64,000 nucleotides of DNA from Phylloscopus collybita (taxonomy: Eukaryota > Chordata > Aves > Passeriformes > Phylloscopidae): NCBI GenBank assembly GCA_027886175.1, contig JAJNNQ010000075.1:59908001-59972000 (forward strand). The letters run 5' to 3'. The position numbers and the translations under genes were made by a program. Below, piece after piece: positions 20,761-34,571 of this stretch. Position 1 is the first letter of the stretch. Every line of letters starts with the position of its first letter. Below the pieces are notes generated by a model. The model had not been told where the DNA came from. It made no database searches and saw only the letters and a list, made by a program, of their open reading frames with translations.

Positions 20761-23700
20761 ATGGTCTGTGGCCGTGCTGCTAACACGGAGTAGAAAACAC
20801 ATTGTTATAATTGGAATAATAGCTCAGTCGTTATTCATTAACTCTCATTAAATACTCCGGCTGCCTTGCAGCAGCTCTGAAGGTGGCTGTCCGGAATAAC
20901 CTTCAGGAGTCATTCAGCAGGTGGCATTCCTTCCTTCGCAGTACGTGCGAAGCCACTGACTTCCAGGACCGTGAAAGAAACTCTTCCCTGTTAAACTTAG
21001 AAAGATACCTCGTTATGACATCTCGCACCCGAGCCTGAAGTCAGACTGAAAGCACAATGCACACCCCAGTGCTTCTCTGAATTTCTATACAAGGCCTTAC
21101 ACTATACCTTCACTGCACCTTCTGGTGTAAAGAAATGTAATTGACTGGTGCTGCTACAGTGTAATCCTACATTATGCTCAAAAAGAAGTTGAAGCTACTG
21201 TTCATTTATCCTGTAAATTGTGTAGTATACAGTAGCATAGCTGCTGTGTAGGAAAGTTCTTGTGAAGTAGTTTCAGTGTTGTCATTAAATTTTGCCTTTA
21301 ATTTTTATTTGGCTGTTACTGTGACATGGAGTGATGGAGTAAATAGATCTAAGAAAATCAGCCACGTAAAAATTCATATGCACTGAATTGTAAAGGAGCA
21401 AATGGTATAATGGAAGCAGTGCTTTTGTTGACAGCTCCATGATCTGGTACATTTAATAGAAATCAACTGTTCACAAAGTAATTCATACAGTCATGTTTTT
21501 CCAAGACATGTTGGTGAGTATACAGTTTTTTAAAAGTGCATAAAGCTCTAAGAAGATAGTTTAAATATTTATAGAGTCCATTTAGTTCTTAGTCAACACT
21601 TCAGTGTGATAACTTTACGCTCCTTTTACGTCCTGATAAGTGGTAAGCAAATATTAGCATTTCAGTTTGTAAAGGTAGCTGGCTGGAAGTAAGCCTTGGG
21701 AGACAGTATTCCAGTCTTGCTCTGGAATACGTTCAGATTTTTCCTGCAACCTTCCAGAATTAGGATGCTAGGAATCTGATGCTAATAACAACAAAAGTAC
21801 AGTTGTGTTTGAATTAAAAGTAACTGCTGCTTTTCTGGGAGATACCTGAAATCTCTCTTACCCTAACTAAATGACTCAAGGTTGGGTTTTTTTTATTCCT
21901 GAGAAGACACATTTTAGTCTGAAACCTTTCACCTCCAGCCCCAGACATAGTTTCTGGTTTAACTCCAGTGTGCTATCTACCCAGGGTTTAATGACTGTGT
22001 GTTTAAAGCCTGGAAGCTGAAGCAGTGTGCTGTTCCCTGAGGCAGACGCGTGGGAGGGACAAGCACAGCAGGGCTGGGAGAAGCACAGACCAGCAGCTCT
22101 AGCTGAGTAGGTCCTGGAAGTGTTCAAGTACTGAACTATTTTTGTCAAGGAGAGCAGGCATGTAGTGCCAGATCAGAGCAGTGACAAATGGGACCAGATG
22201 CTTTCCTCACCTCGCTGGTGGGTTGGAGCACCAGTCCCTGACGGGATTGGAAGCCATCTGCTCCCAGTGTTGAGCATCAGTAAAGTGCTCCTTAGAAATT
22301 CTGTCAGAAGCTTAGGCCTCCGGTGCAGTGCAGCATGCCTGATTTAGGACTTGGGGTTTTCATTGATATGGGTGCTATTTCTATATTAGGACGTTGCCTC
22401 AGTAATTTCATCTCTGTTTAATACCATTTTTTTCCATTAGAAGACTGTACTACATCATCACTGATCTTGGTATCATTTGTCTGCAAAATTTGGATAAACT
22501 TTGGTTTATCAGAAGGGTGAAGCTCACCTCTTATATTGCATTACAAATAAGAAACAATGAAACTGGAAACATTTCAACCTTAATACCTTTAAGATCAAAA
22601 AAGATTTAAATCAATTCAGCTGGTAACAGAATGGAAACATTCAAATTTAAAAAAGCCCTTGTAAAAAGCCTGAAAATCAGTAGGAATAAATATAATAAAT
22701 ATGTCCACATTTCATTTTTAATAATCTAAAGGCAATTCAGAGTCTTAGTTATACATGTAAATATATGCGGAATTTATCCGTTTTGCATCTGCTTTCAGAT
22801 TTTAATTACAGTGCTACTAAATGAAGAAATTTAAATAGCGATTTTAAAATACTGAATGGCAGTAACTTCTTGGTCTCAAAATTCCAGCTTGGTTATAGGG
22901 GGAAGCATGGTACCGTAGGTGAGCTGTAATTCTGGATTTACCACCTGTGGGCTGGAATAAAACTGTACATGCAGATAATGGTGCTGTAACACTGTGACAC
23001 AGCCTTGGATACTTCTACTCATGAATATGAATTTCCAGTCAGGGAGGCCAATGTGATTAGTATTTCCAATGCTCATTTCAAAATACTGATTTTTATTGAG
23101 CTTGCACTAGTATAATGATCAATGAATTACTGGTGGTCTCATTTCCATCTTGTGAGCTAACAAATATGCCTTCACAACTATGGTCCACACTGATACTTAG
23201 AGCAGTTTTGTGTTCCCTCTAATCTGGTCTTTCACTCAGATTAAAGCAAAAGCATAACTGAAGACAGTTTCCTCCTAAGGAATTCCTGACAGCATAGGAA
23301 GTATTGAAGTTCTGTTAAGCTGTCAGTTTAAATATTTATCTGCATTAGAAGTACAGATTTTTCTAAGGCAGCAGTCTTCTGCTCAGCATTTATGGAAATA
23401 TCTGATGGGACAGTTGAATTACTGTATTTTCCATCTTTTAATTTGTCTCATGAGTCCAGAGTCAGACAAAATTTACTTTCAATTTGATTGAGGGCAATAT
23501 TAGGTGTTGGTACTACTGTAATTAAGCTTTTTATTCCTTTTTTTTTGGTTATACAGATGAAACTTCAATCTGCAACTCCTGGAAAAGTGGTTTGTGAATT
23601 GAAAGTAGAGGAGGAGCATACAAACAGAGGTGGCACATTACATGGAGGTTTGACAGCCACACTTGTGGATGTGGTGTCAACAGCAGCATTGCTGTACACA

Positions 23701-26052
23701 GAAAGAGCAATGCCTGGGGTCAGTGTGGACATGAACATCACGTAGGTATCATCCACTATGGTTACCAAAACACACTAACTTTTCTTCCCCTACTGACTCC
23801 ACTGTACATCTTTTCTGTGCTGTGGCACTCACTAAAAATGGGTGTTTTCTTTGGTTTCATAAGTCCTGTTTTGGTAAACTAAAGGGATTGCATGTGTGTT
23901 TTTGGAGACTGCCTTTTGGTTTCAAATTTTGAGTTGGACCCTCTTAAGCTTTTGTTACATGTGTTCACAAGCCAGTGCCCATTTCTTCATAGAATGTAAT
24001 GGCATGTTGATAATTTGACTCGTAAGAAATTGGTTTGGGTTCAGTTTTTGCTTGTGCAGGTATGTTCATGTCACCTCAAAACCCAACCTCTAGGGTAAGC
24101 AGCTTTCTATAAACCCTTTTTTAGTATTACTCCATAAATCAGAGAAAAATACTAAAGCAGGAAAGAGTTTATAACTCTGTTGTGTGCTCATATAGAGGGT
24201 GAATTACAGATTGAATCGGAATTTCTCAGCAGAAGAAGAATCCCTTGCTCTAGGTCATTTTAAGGTAGTTTTATACTGAGAATAGTTCTTCCTGTAATGA
24301 AAATTCAAAGCAGTGTCTTAAAAAAAGTTGTTCTGAAACTTACTTTGATCATGCTATTGCAGCTTGTCAGCTTTGCTTCATTACTTTTAATGAAGAGATT
24401 ATGACTAATTGGAACTAAAGTAATCCTCCTTGGAATAACTAACACAGAGGATTAAAAATCCTAGAAAAGTAACCCCTCATCAAAACTGCCTTAACAAAAA
24501 AAGAGAAAAAGTGCTTTAATAGTATGTGGGGAGTGATCTGTATCTTCACCAGGTTCCCTCCTTTCTCTCTCTCCCAGCACCTTCTGATCTCTCCACTGGG
24601 TAGATGGGATTAAGCATCTATTTAAGCTTCATACTACCACTGTGATGATAGGATCTTACTGGAAATTAAAACCTAAAATTCTCCTGTCATTATGGGATTT
24701 TTCCTGCAGTAGTGTTACAAGAGGCTGAATTATTGACACTATCAGTTATGTCCACCCAATTACATAAGGCCTGAAATCTGAAGAAAGAGCTGTCTCTGGA
24801 GGTGATCCAAAATTACCTTTAGGCAATGCTACATGAAGCAATATTAATAGCTTTTTTTAAACTTGGACTACTGCATTCATTGAACAAGTGAGATTGGATA
24901 TCAAATATTGTTACAAGAACTTTTTTCCTTTTTAGGAAGGAGCTTTTTAAAAAGTTGTCATGAGGAAGCTATTTCAGTATTGGAAAGAACAGAGAGAAAC
25001 AGAGAAATTTTTTTTTGGTAACCACAAGAGGATCAGCAGCAGCTTCTGGAGATGAGACAAGGCTGAAATCCTGCCCTTGTCAAGCAGTGGAGCTGGTGCT
25101 ACATCAGCATTAGGCGTGACTGACATTCTTCTGACGTGGCGTCATGCATAAAAATGGACTGGTTGATGGAATTTATCTCAACAAGATTAACATCCACCAA
25201 TTCTTCATTTTCCTCTGCAGCTCTAACATTTGAATATTGTTCCCTTACCTCAGATCATGGTTGGATCATGTGCCTCCGAATTCTTTCCAGGGGAATTCTT
25301 TGTGCAGAAATTTCTTCCTGTTCCCCAAAGAGCATGTTTTAAAAGCACGCCCTCCTGCTCATGTAAATAAAAACAGAGTTATCTAATGAATGGAAACATT
25401 TGAGGGCTGCCCAGATTTCCATGACTTTCCTCTAACCAGGGTATGGGAACAGTTAACCTAAGCTTATGGTTCCATACGGAAATGACCTTCTGTAGCCTTT
25501 TTAACAGTGACATTTTGCAGCTGAAGCAGCCAGACTAATTTAGAAAGGCTGTAGGAAGCCAGCAGTGGCTGGAATAGGACTTGGAGCTGAACTTTTAACT
25601 GAAGTCTTGGATATCTCATTGTTTCTGTTCCAAAATGGACTTTTCCTCAGAACCCAGTCAATAGGTTTCTTTCCAGCCTCTGTTTTCTCAGAGAACTCTT
25701 ATACTTACTTAGAACTGCCAGTAGTCAGAGGAGCTCAAATCCATTAAGTAGGGGTTTGCAAGTAGGCAGGCAGACAGAGATGTGTCTTTATTACCCATTT
25801 CTGCTAATTCCTTCATGATAATATAAAATACAGGAATGTTCCTGGATTTATCCTCTGTACAGTCTCTTACCTGTTCCTTTTTTTCTTCCTTGAAGATACA
25901 CTTCTGCTGCCAAGATTGGAGAAGAGATCCTGATTACAGCTCAGATTTTGAAGCAAGGAAGAACTCTTGCATTTGCCACTGTGGATTTAACAAACAAGGC
26001 TACAGGAAAGTTAATTGCACAAGGTAGACATACAAAGTTCATAGGAAATTAA
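20458..26052 (+). CDS. ACOT13: ACOT13, acyl-CoA thioesterase 13 (3 exons, 140 aa)
   Basis: Hydrolyses medium/long-chain acyl-CoA to free fatty acid and CoA; a small hotdog-fold enzyme (THEM2), tetrameric in mammals and associated with mitochondria. Exons 20458-20538, 23557-23741 and 25896-26052 (stop TAA 26050-26052), all with GT-AG junctions and compatible phases, give 140 residues, the same as human. Key hotdog residues are present at the expected numbers: N50 in EEEHTN, H56-G57 in TLHGG, D65 in LVDVV, S83 in PGVSVDMN. The start at 20458 gives a 27-residue first exon as in human (ends FDRVLRK). Introns are 3.0 and 2.2 kb with no clear mobile element. Divergent from TDP2. Looks functional. 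Confidence 0.95.
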
Positions 26053-26587
26053 TATGAAAAAGTATTTTAAATAATAGTGTTGGACTTCAGAATCCCATAT
26101 AGAATTATTTTCTCACTTACACAATATCTGCACAAACTTGTGCATCTGCACAAAGTTGTGATAGTCTCCATCAAGTCAATTTGTCTCACTTCTATAATAA
26201 ACAGATTTCTTAATTACCACCAGAAGGGCTACAAGCCTGAGTTTGGGATGAACAACAGAGTGTGACAACATAGGGAGGCATGTGGCTTTTTTTGGTCAAG
26301 ATAGCAGAAGGGAGGAGCCTTTGGACCAGCCATATGATTAACCAGCACGACAGCATTTTGAGAGATCTGCTTTCTCTACCTGTGCTGTCATGTGACAAAG
26401 CAACCCTGTCTTCAGGCCTGTGACAATCACACTCAAGCACCACTAGAAGTGCTTACAAACTGTACCTGCTCCCTGAGATGGTAGTACTGAGTTCCTGTAT
26501 CATCCTCCAGAACTGGTTTGAAAGTATAAAGCAGGCTAATGCAAAATGTAATTTACTGATGTATTTATAACAAATCTGGAAGTATTC

Positions 26588-26593
26588 AATAAA
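26588..26593 (+). terminator. ACOT13: ACOT13 polyadenylation signal
   Basis: AATAAA about 540 bases after the stop codon, in the expected AT-rich context, followed by GT/T-rich sequence (26625-26660). The 3' UTR is about 26053-26615. Confidence 0.8.
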
Positions 26594-26619
26594 GCTTTCT
26601 GAAATTACCTGTTGAAAGA

Positions 26620-29600
26620 TTGTTTCATAGCTTTTGGTGGGGTTTTGTTTGTTTGTAGCCTCTTTGCACTAAGTAAAAGCTTGCCAGCATGGAGTGGTTG
26701 AGAGAGGGTGTGGTAGAACCCTTGTACACAATTTCACCTGAGATGTCATCATCTCCCTCTGATCCCTGAGTATGGAAATACAGTTATATCATGTGGGCTT
26801 TTCAGCTCTTCCTACCTCAGGTTGTGATTATATTTGTTTAAAATCCATCAGCTGCATGTTACAGATGTAAAAAAGTAATTTTGGTGGGCTTTCATTCAGG
26901 CTAAGGCTGTAGATTATCTGACCTGGGTTGAATGTGGTAGAGTTAAGCTGCTGCTCATCAGTTGGAGCCCGGTCTCCTCTTGCACTGCTGTGGACAGGCT
27001 TAACTGCTTTCTTCAAACTGTAGATCCATGGTAAGGCTGCCAAGCTGTAATAAGAATGGCAATGCTACACATGCAGTGCATGTTTTTCTCCTCTAGCAAA
27101 AGGCTTATCTATGCTAGTAAAGGGCATGTGTAAGCCCTTTTTGTTGTGGAAGTTGACTCACTGTCTTCAGTCGTTTGACTGTTGTGACGAGCAGTTAGTG
27201 TTTCCTTCTGTGCATTCCTAAACCTAAAGAAGTAATTTTCAATGAATTAGGTGACCTGTTCATGCAGACTGATTTTTCAATACAAACTTGTACAAGTTTA
27301 CTAATGTGTCATTAATATTTCCAAAATTAATTTTAAACAACTAATATGAGTGGATAGCTAACCCTTCAGTGGAAGTTCTCTAAAAAAGTATCTAGTGGGC
27401 TCAGGCCACCAGCATGTATTCTGTCTGCAAGTTTAGGACAGTTTTTCATGCTATATACATTCTCAGAAAAGCTTTTTCTCTGGGGCTGCCTCAGAAGCAT
27501 ACACAACTTACATGCCTGTGGCTAGCTGATCTTTTAATAGTAGCATGCTCTCTTTAGCAGTACGTTTATAATTGGTTTTCCCCCAGTACTTGCACTCAGA
27601 AATCATCCCTGAATCCTGTTTAAAGAAACACAATGCTTTGCTTTTCTGCAAAGGTGCCTACCACGGCTGTGACCTTTTTTGTCTTAAATAAGTTTGTTTG
27701 CTCATCATAACTAGATGGTTCACTCTATGAAATTCTCACTTTATTCTCACAGCTCCCTCAGCCTGGAGTGCTGTTAGGAGTCTTATGCATCTCCAGTTCC
27801 TCTGCTATTACTTGGATAAGCAGAGAGGATCCATCAAAGCAACTGGATGCACTTAATGACTTTGGCAATTGCTGTTCTGGTTATCTTCCTATTAACATGT
27901 TCTGGCATCTCCAATTAACTTTTTTCCTCATTCTTAAGTTTACCAGTTTTCTTACGTGAGTTACTCATGTAGTAGAGTGCAAGAAAATATTTAAAACCAC
28001 TGCCCTCCAATTGCTCTAAACCCATTCCTTTATAAACAAGAGCAATTTTGATTATTACCTGAAATAAGAGGCGGGGGGTGAGAATGAAGGAGGTGTCAAA
28101 TTCATTATGTGCCAAAATATTGAGAACACTCTCAGCTCTTCGTGCTGGGGCCACTCTGCCCTTGTGTAACTGTCCCACTGCAACTTCACACGACTTCCTC
28201 AATCAGCGCTGGCTGCCTCAGGAACCTATCAGAGTTAAGTGGTCCCATTCTATCACTTAGCATTCATCATATCTACATAATTACAACTGAAAAGCGTCCA
28301 GGCCAATTGAGAGTGGCAAACCTCAACACGGAAACAACAGTATCCTCCTGTTCCCATTCAAGCCTGGCAAGGACTCTTTCAGGCTGAGGGAAACAGAAAT
28401 AAACCTTCCTGAAATAACAAGTGAATTCTTTTCTCCTTTACAACAGACTATTCAACACAGTATTTTAGTACTGCCTAATTAATAAGAGGGACATCATTAA
28501 TATGCAGGCCAGTTATTTCAGAAGCAGTTAATTAAATGGATTATTTTAGGACAACCTTGTCTATTATCCCTCACCGGCAGCAGTATGTTGACCTCGTAAT
28601 TTATTTCACAACTGAACTCGGGAGCAGAGATGATCTTAGAACGAACTGACACTATTGAGCTTGCCCAGCATGGCGAGTAAACTGTCAAGCATCAGACTTA
28701 ATACTTGGAAGTGTTCTTTACTGATTTCACTCTACCCTACATGTTGAAAAATCTGTATCTTACCTTAGCTGAATGTCAAAGTAATGGAAACAAATTACTG
28801 TAGTAAGGACAAATGGTACATGGCTCCACCTGGCATCTGAACAAACAGACCTCCTGTGGGGTTGACCTGGTTCCATCACTGCAGATTTAGGCATAATTCC
28901 CTTACAAGTACGCAAATAAAGTGATTTCATGAGCTCATCTTCTGAGTCTTAGCAGTATGCCAGATTACGTATCCAGTAAGTGACAGACAACTGCAAGGTC
29001 TATATCTTAACAGGTAAAAATGAGACCAGCCCTCCCATATTGCAGTTTGCTGTGTTTTGGGGTTTTTCTTTTAAATATACCAAACACCCAAATTATACTT
29101 ATGTCTAGATGTCTGTTCTTATGGAGGCCACACAGTGATATGAAAGGTTGAGGAACAGTTTGTCTCTCTCAGTGGAAGTAACTTCAGCTTCCCACTTCAT
29201 GCAGTACCCCGTCCAGCCAAGTGTTTCATGCTGATTTCACATCACTGCTATTGCACAAATGCATTCAGACTGACACCCATGGGTGTGCACCATGTTCAGC
29301 TGTGCTTTACAGATGCCTTGAGAAAATAAGGAATCAGGACAGACCTGTTCCCACTGGCATTTGAAACGGGATCCAGATGGTAATCAGGGCAGATACAGAT
29401 CACAGATTAAGAAAGATGCAGTGAGAAGGGGTTTAGTCATTAAGGATTCCAGCTCTTGGGAAGACATCAGTGATAAACGAGGGAAAAGGTAAGGAAGGCT
29501 GTCACTGCTGAAACAAGCATTGAACTATCAGAACTCCTTCAAAGTCTTTCAGGTCAAGTCACCCATCACAAGGGTCTCATGGCTGAGCTGCTGGTTTACA

Positions 29601-32600
29601 GTTCTCAAATTCACAAACATCACCTAACAGGGATGGGCAGGGACAGCAGGGATGTGAGGTGAATTAGGCTGTTAAGTAACTGTTCTGAACAGCAGTTCAA
29701 ATCTCTTCAGCTTCGTTGACTGGCTCTGAGCCACTGCCAGGGCACACGGAAGAACTTCCAACCGCATTTTATCATTCGCAATTTTAGAATTTCCATCTGC
29801 AAAAAAAACCAGTTAGCCAATGCCCCCCAAACCTCTCCCTTACCTCACTGTCCATGGTAATGAAAAACCCCCCACTTAGATGCCTATTTTGCCACTTGAG
29901 TTCAGGGCCAACATGATGACAGTCACCACCTTCATGATTCTGCAATGCATTCACTGAACCACTGCTACCACCAGACCAGGATCCCAAGCTGCCATGGTTG
30001 TGGGACACAGCAGCATACACAGTTCACACTTAAAAGAGAATAAATCACCTACCAGCTTTTATCAAACAAGACATATTTGCTATCCTTCAGGAAAAAAAAA
30101 AAAACAACAATAAAAAAACCAAAACAAAACCCCACCAAAAAACCCCCAAACCTAAGAAATAAATTAATTCAACCAAACAAAAAGACCTCTATTTTTGCTT
30201 ACTAAGGCAGCACCTGGGGCTTGTAACACTGTATTCAAACACTGTATTCAAACTCTTTGATTTCTTTCACTTAAAAGCAGTAGCTGCTTGAATAGATTTC
30301 AGGAGTCCAGAAGAGCAATTTGTTTAGTGGGTGCTCTAGCATACAGTAATTGTGCTTAAATTAAGGGCCCTTTCCATATGTAAATCCCTTCCAAGCAGAA
30401 GTAGGCCACAGATATCTTTAGCCCTAAAAAGCATTTCAGTCACCCAAGCAGAAGAGAAATTACACTTAGCTTCAGTTAACCTGTAGAGCTGAAACAGCAG
30501 CATCTGCACTACCCAGCGAGCCTCGTGAGCTCCCTCCCAGCTGCAGTGCACAAAGCAGAAAGCAGCGCTTACTGCTGCAGACCTAAAGGGTTTTAATGTT
30601 TTGTCTCATTACTTCACTCCAGAAAGCTGTTCCAGAATCTGCGGGCTTACACAGCTTGTGAATTTACTGCTGCAATAAATGCAAAATGAAAAATCTGAGA
30701 TGATTTTCCAGGCTAATAAAAGTAAATAGCAATTAAGTAAACTCACGTGGCATGTCTCTCTGCTTAGTGAATGTAAATGTACTCTACTCATTCTTGACTT
30801 CAACTCTCATGCTCAATGGCAGTAACGTTAATGTAATACTAAATGATGCCTCCAACAGTCCATTAGACTAATCTCACTATTAAGAGGCAAAAAACCCCTT
30901 CAGTGACTCTTCTCACTGTTCAGCCCCCAGATCCTGACTCAACATAAGCTGGTGTTCAGTAACTACAAGTAACCTAAATGACTCAGCACACAAGTCTACG
31001 AAAAAGCAGCGTTCTCCTGGCAGCAGAACAGGGGTGGGAAGGGAAGGATGCCTGCAGAGCTCACAGGCTGCAAGTATGTGCAAGGACCAGGAGTTTATGT
31101 CATTTGTACGACGTTTTAAAGTAATCTCAAAACTAATACACTGCACCTTATGTGCCAAGGAGAAGATGTGGTCATTTGCAAGGACCATAGCCACTTACTG
31201 CAGTGCAGGCTGATCCTCACGTATTTTCAAAGTACAATCAAGTAGAAATTGATTTTCTAGAAGTCTAGGTCATTTTACAAGTTCCAATTTTCATCTTTCC
31301 ACCTGCTGCTTTTCTAACAGACATTTTGCAAGGATAAAAATGAACTTGCAGTGAGAGATCAGAACCTTTGATCTAAAACTTTCAATGCTCAGAGATTAGT
31401 AGCCAATTGAGTAACCAATTTCTTCCTTTTTTAAAGAGCAGCACTGACTAATACCAATGTGTTTCTACCACCTGGTACATCACTTAACACATCACTTTTC
31501 ATGTTAATAAAATAAACACTAAAGCTGTAAAATAGCTTTTGAGAGGGAATTTATACTTTGAGACAAACATGACAAAGAGTATCAACTGCAAACTAACTAC
31601 AGGCCCGCTACATTTTGGCAGTACTTGTACAGCAGTTCTGTCCATGTTAACGTATTTTGATAAGTTGCACAGCTGAAGAAGCTTGAGAAGTGAAGCTTCA
31701 TAGCCATGTACAGACTGTAACATTTAAGAAGCTTCTCATCATCCAGGAAGCACCTGACACAAGCTTCCCTGCACCAAACTATTACTGAGATGCATTTAAC
31801 ATTTAATGGCCTTCTGTCTACTTAATTTATCCCTGCCCCCTTGGCACTTACCAAGGTCTCATGCCAAATCCTTAAGCAAACAGCCTCATTAAACTCCCAT
31901 ATTCAGGTGCAATATTGAGTGTATTTCAATTGTATATCCAAGGGAGCCACGCAAGCAGTTGACAGTAAGCAGTAACTAAAATTCTTACAAGAGAGCCTTT
32001 CTGTATTTACAAACAGTTCCAAAAATGAGGTGCACACCATGACAAACTGTGCTTTGGAAAATTAGTTTTGTGAGATAAAACCTACATTTTGAGAAAAGAC
32101 TACAGGGAAGCCATTAGGTTGATATAAAGAGGGCCTGAAAGCAAAAGCTAGATATATGAACTACTTCCATCCACTTCTGAAGGGCATTTTGCTAAAGTAA
32201 CATAATGGAAGGGTACTTTGAGATTGAACTAGAAGTTCCAATGAGAAAGAGTGGAACAATTTAATCTCTTCCCTCAGAAGCTGCCCTCTTTAAGGGAGAA
32301 AAACTCCTCAAAGATGCCAAATGATACAAGAACAAACTCATATTCCCCAACATTCTCATGCTCTGTTGGTCCCCTTTTGTCTTTTTTCCCCGCTACTTAG
32401 AAAATGGTGATGGTTCTCAACTCACTCTGATAGCACAGCAAAAACATAAGGTTTGCTAGCTGGGTAGTATAGACCACATTTAACAAAATTAGTTTTCCAA
32501 TTTTTTGTTTCCTCTAATCCTGTGTTCTCCCTAAGAAGCATGGTATGGTTTGTCATGAGGAACAAATAAGCAGCCTGTCTTACGCCCCCTGTGCAGAACT

Positions 32601-33395
32601 AAAAAAGGAATTAAACTGAACTGGTTGCTTCCTGTAATACAGGGAATCAAAGTTAAAATCCATATGATTTCTGACACTTGGAAAGCACTGTACACAGCCA
32701 CTCAGGCCAATATCTTGAGGCTTCTTCTAATAGAAGCCAGACTGAAGAAAACCAAAATTCCTAATGCAAAAACTCTCATTTGTTTGCTAATCAAGGTAAC
32801 TATGGCCCTATTCTCCCTGTGGTGAGATGATGTTCAAAATGACAAATTAAGAACAAAGGATGGCACTTAGGAAGCAAATTCTAAACTTGAATGTTCAAGA
32901 CCCTATGAAACTTAGCTCAAGCTTCATGTGGACATTTTGTATTATGTCCTACAGATCATTCAAAGAAGAGGCACTTAAAACTGAGAAAATTTCAATACTA
33001 TGCGCAGGTATGGTGGTTATTAACTATTTTAGAATGTCTTAGCATTCTGAAGAGCAGCACTTTCCAGGTGTTTCTTTGTAATTTAAGGCAACTATGAAAG
33101 TGGAGCTTTCACGTGGTGTTTTTCTAGGATGTTTCATATTACCCTGCAGGACCTTATAACCAAGGAAGTAAAAATACTTCTGTACCAACACAGTAACATA
33201 CCAGTAATGCCATTATGTCTGACCAGTACTTTTCAAAACATATGGCCCACATTTGCAAGAACACCTCTGCCACTGATCTTAACATTTTACAGTCTGCACA
33301 TTTTCAGTGTTTGTAGTGGGTAACACTCTTAAGATGCAAGGTGCTACTAAGATTCAATTAATAGGATTTCCATAAATAAAGCCAGCCATCTTTCA
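26620..33395. other. Intergenic region between ACOT13 and C6orf62 (tail to tail)
   Basis: No coding exon or clear mobile element that I recognise over about 6.8 kb. It contains an A-rich low-complexity patch (30090-30180) and a two-copy 15-bp tandem repeat (30226-30252). A block with clustered TAATTA-type motifs (28430-28640) could be a conserved noncoding element, but I cannot test that. The distal part of the C6orf62 3' UTR could extend further into this region than marked. Confidence 0.5.
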
Positions 33396-33400
33396 CCTAA

Positions 33401-33406
33401 TTTATT
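33401..33406 (-). terminator. C6orf62: Candidate C6orf62 polyadenylation signal
   Basis: TTTATT on the + strand (AATAAA in the transcript), about 1.17 kb past the stop codon. The implied 3' UTR is 33385-34571. Other AATAAA-like sites may be used. Confidence 0.4.
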
Positions 33407-34571
33407 TAATTTCCAATTTTTTCCAATTCCAAACAAAAGCTAAATACAAGTTTTAAACAGGTAAGCATTAGTTTTATCCAAAGGGAGTAGGCTTATGCAG
33501 TTTTACTCCAGTAAAGTACTCAACCCTTAAGCAGAGCCTTCTTTGTCATCAAAACTATACAGTAGTCTTCCTTTTATCATTGCACAATCTTAAAATGTTC
33601 TGTCAGAACCAACTTTTGACACTCCAAACACTATTTTACATTGGTTTATAATGTCTACTCCAAAAGAAAAAAAAAACAAAAACAAAACCAAAACCTTGAT
33701 GGGTTTTCCATCAGAAATGTTTTAGAAACCAGTATTTCCTGCACAGTTCACCTGCAAGTTTACAAGTCTCAACTCTCAAGAAAAAATAATCCTCTACCAA
33801 CATTGTTTCTGCAGCTATTATTTAACCTTTTTTTTTTTAAGCTGCTTTAGCAACTTCAGACTCCAGGTCTGCCTCATCTGTATAAATGCATCCAACTCAA
33901 AAGAATACCTTCATACAGTTATACAGCAACTTGGGGAAAGAGATCCAAAACAAAAGTGCCAGTAAACTTAAGACATGGCCCAGCAAAACAAGAGAGGCAA
34001 AAAATGCCTATACATTAAATGAGATGCTTTTTTTTTTTTGGAAGAAAGATTTCTTTCCCACACTTACTTCCTATTGTAATAGCCACTTCTTCGTTCATTA
34101 GAATGAATGATAGTGCTCTTCGATACAATCATTAACAGCAAAGCTATAAGGCTTTTATACCCGTTACATTCACTTCTCACCCTCAAAATACTGATGGTTA
34201 ACATTGGAGATGTTAGGGGGCATGACCAGCACAAATGGGAACACCACCACAAATGATCACCTTGTGCTTTCGGATACATTTGTTTCAATGTACAGTCCCT
34301 TCATTTCACATTTTAGTAAGATGCTGATGCAGTGCAGAAGTGTGCAGAGCATCCTCTCTTTCACAAGGTCCATGCAGAAAACATCTAAAAAAAACCCTGC
34401 AAAGTTCTGAGATACAAATGATTAAAAAAATCCAGGATGATCAAGTTTCACAATGTATAGTGTTCTGAACATGAGTCCATTTTCTTCTAAATTCTGAAAG
34501 AATAAAGTGGTGAGGAAAGTGAAAATCCACTGCTGCATTCTGTGATCTTCCCCATTTTGCTGGCCAGTACC

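Noticed and set aside
19783..20802. Long open frames (up to 339 codons) on both strands of the CpG island
   Set aside because: They overlap the confirmed first exons of TDP2 and ACOT13 in other frames, are dominated by Arg/Gly/Pro/Ala from GC-rich composition, and show no domain.
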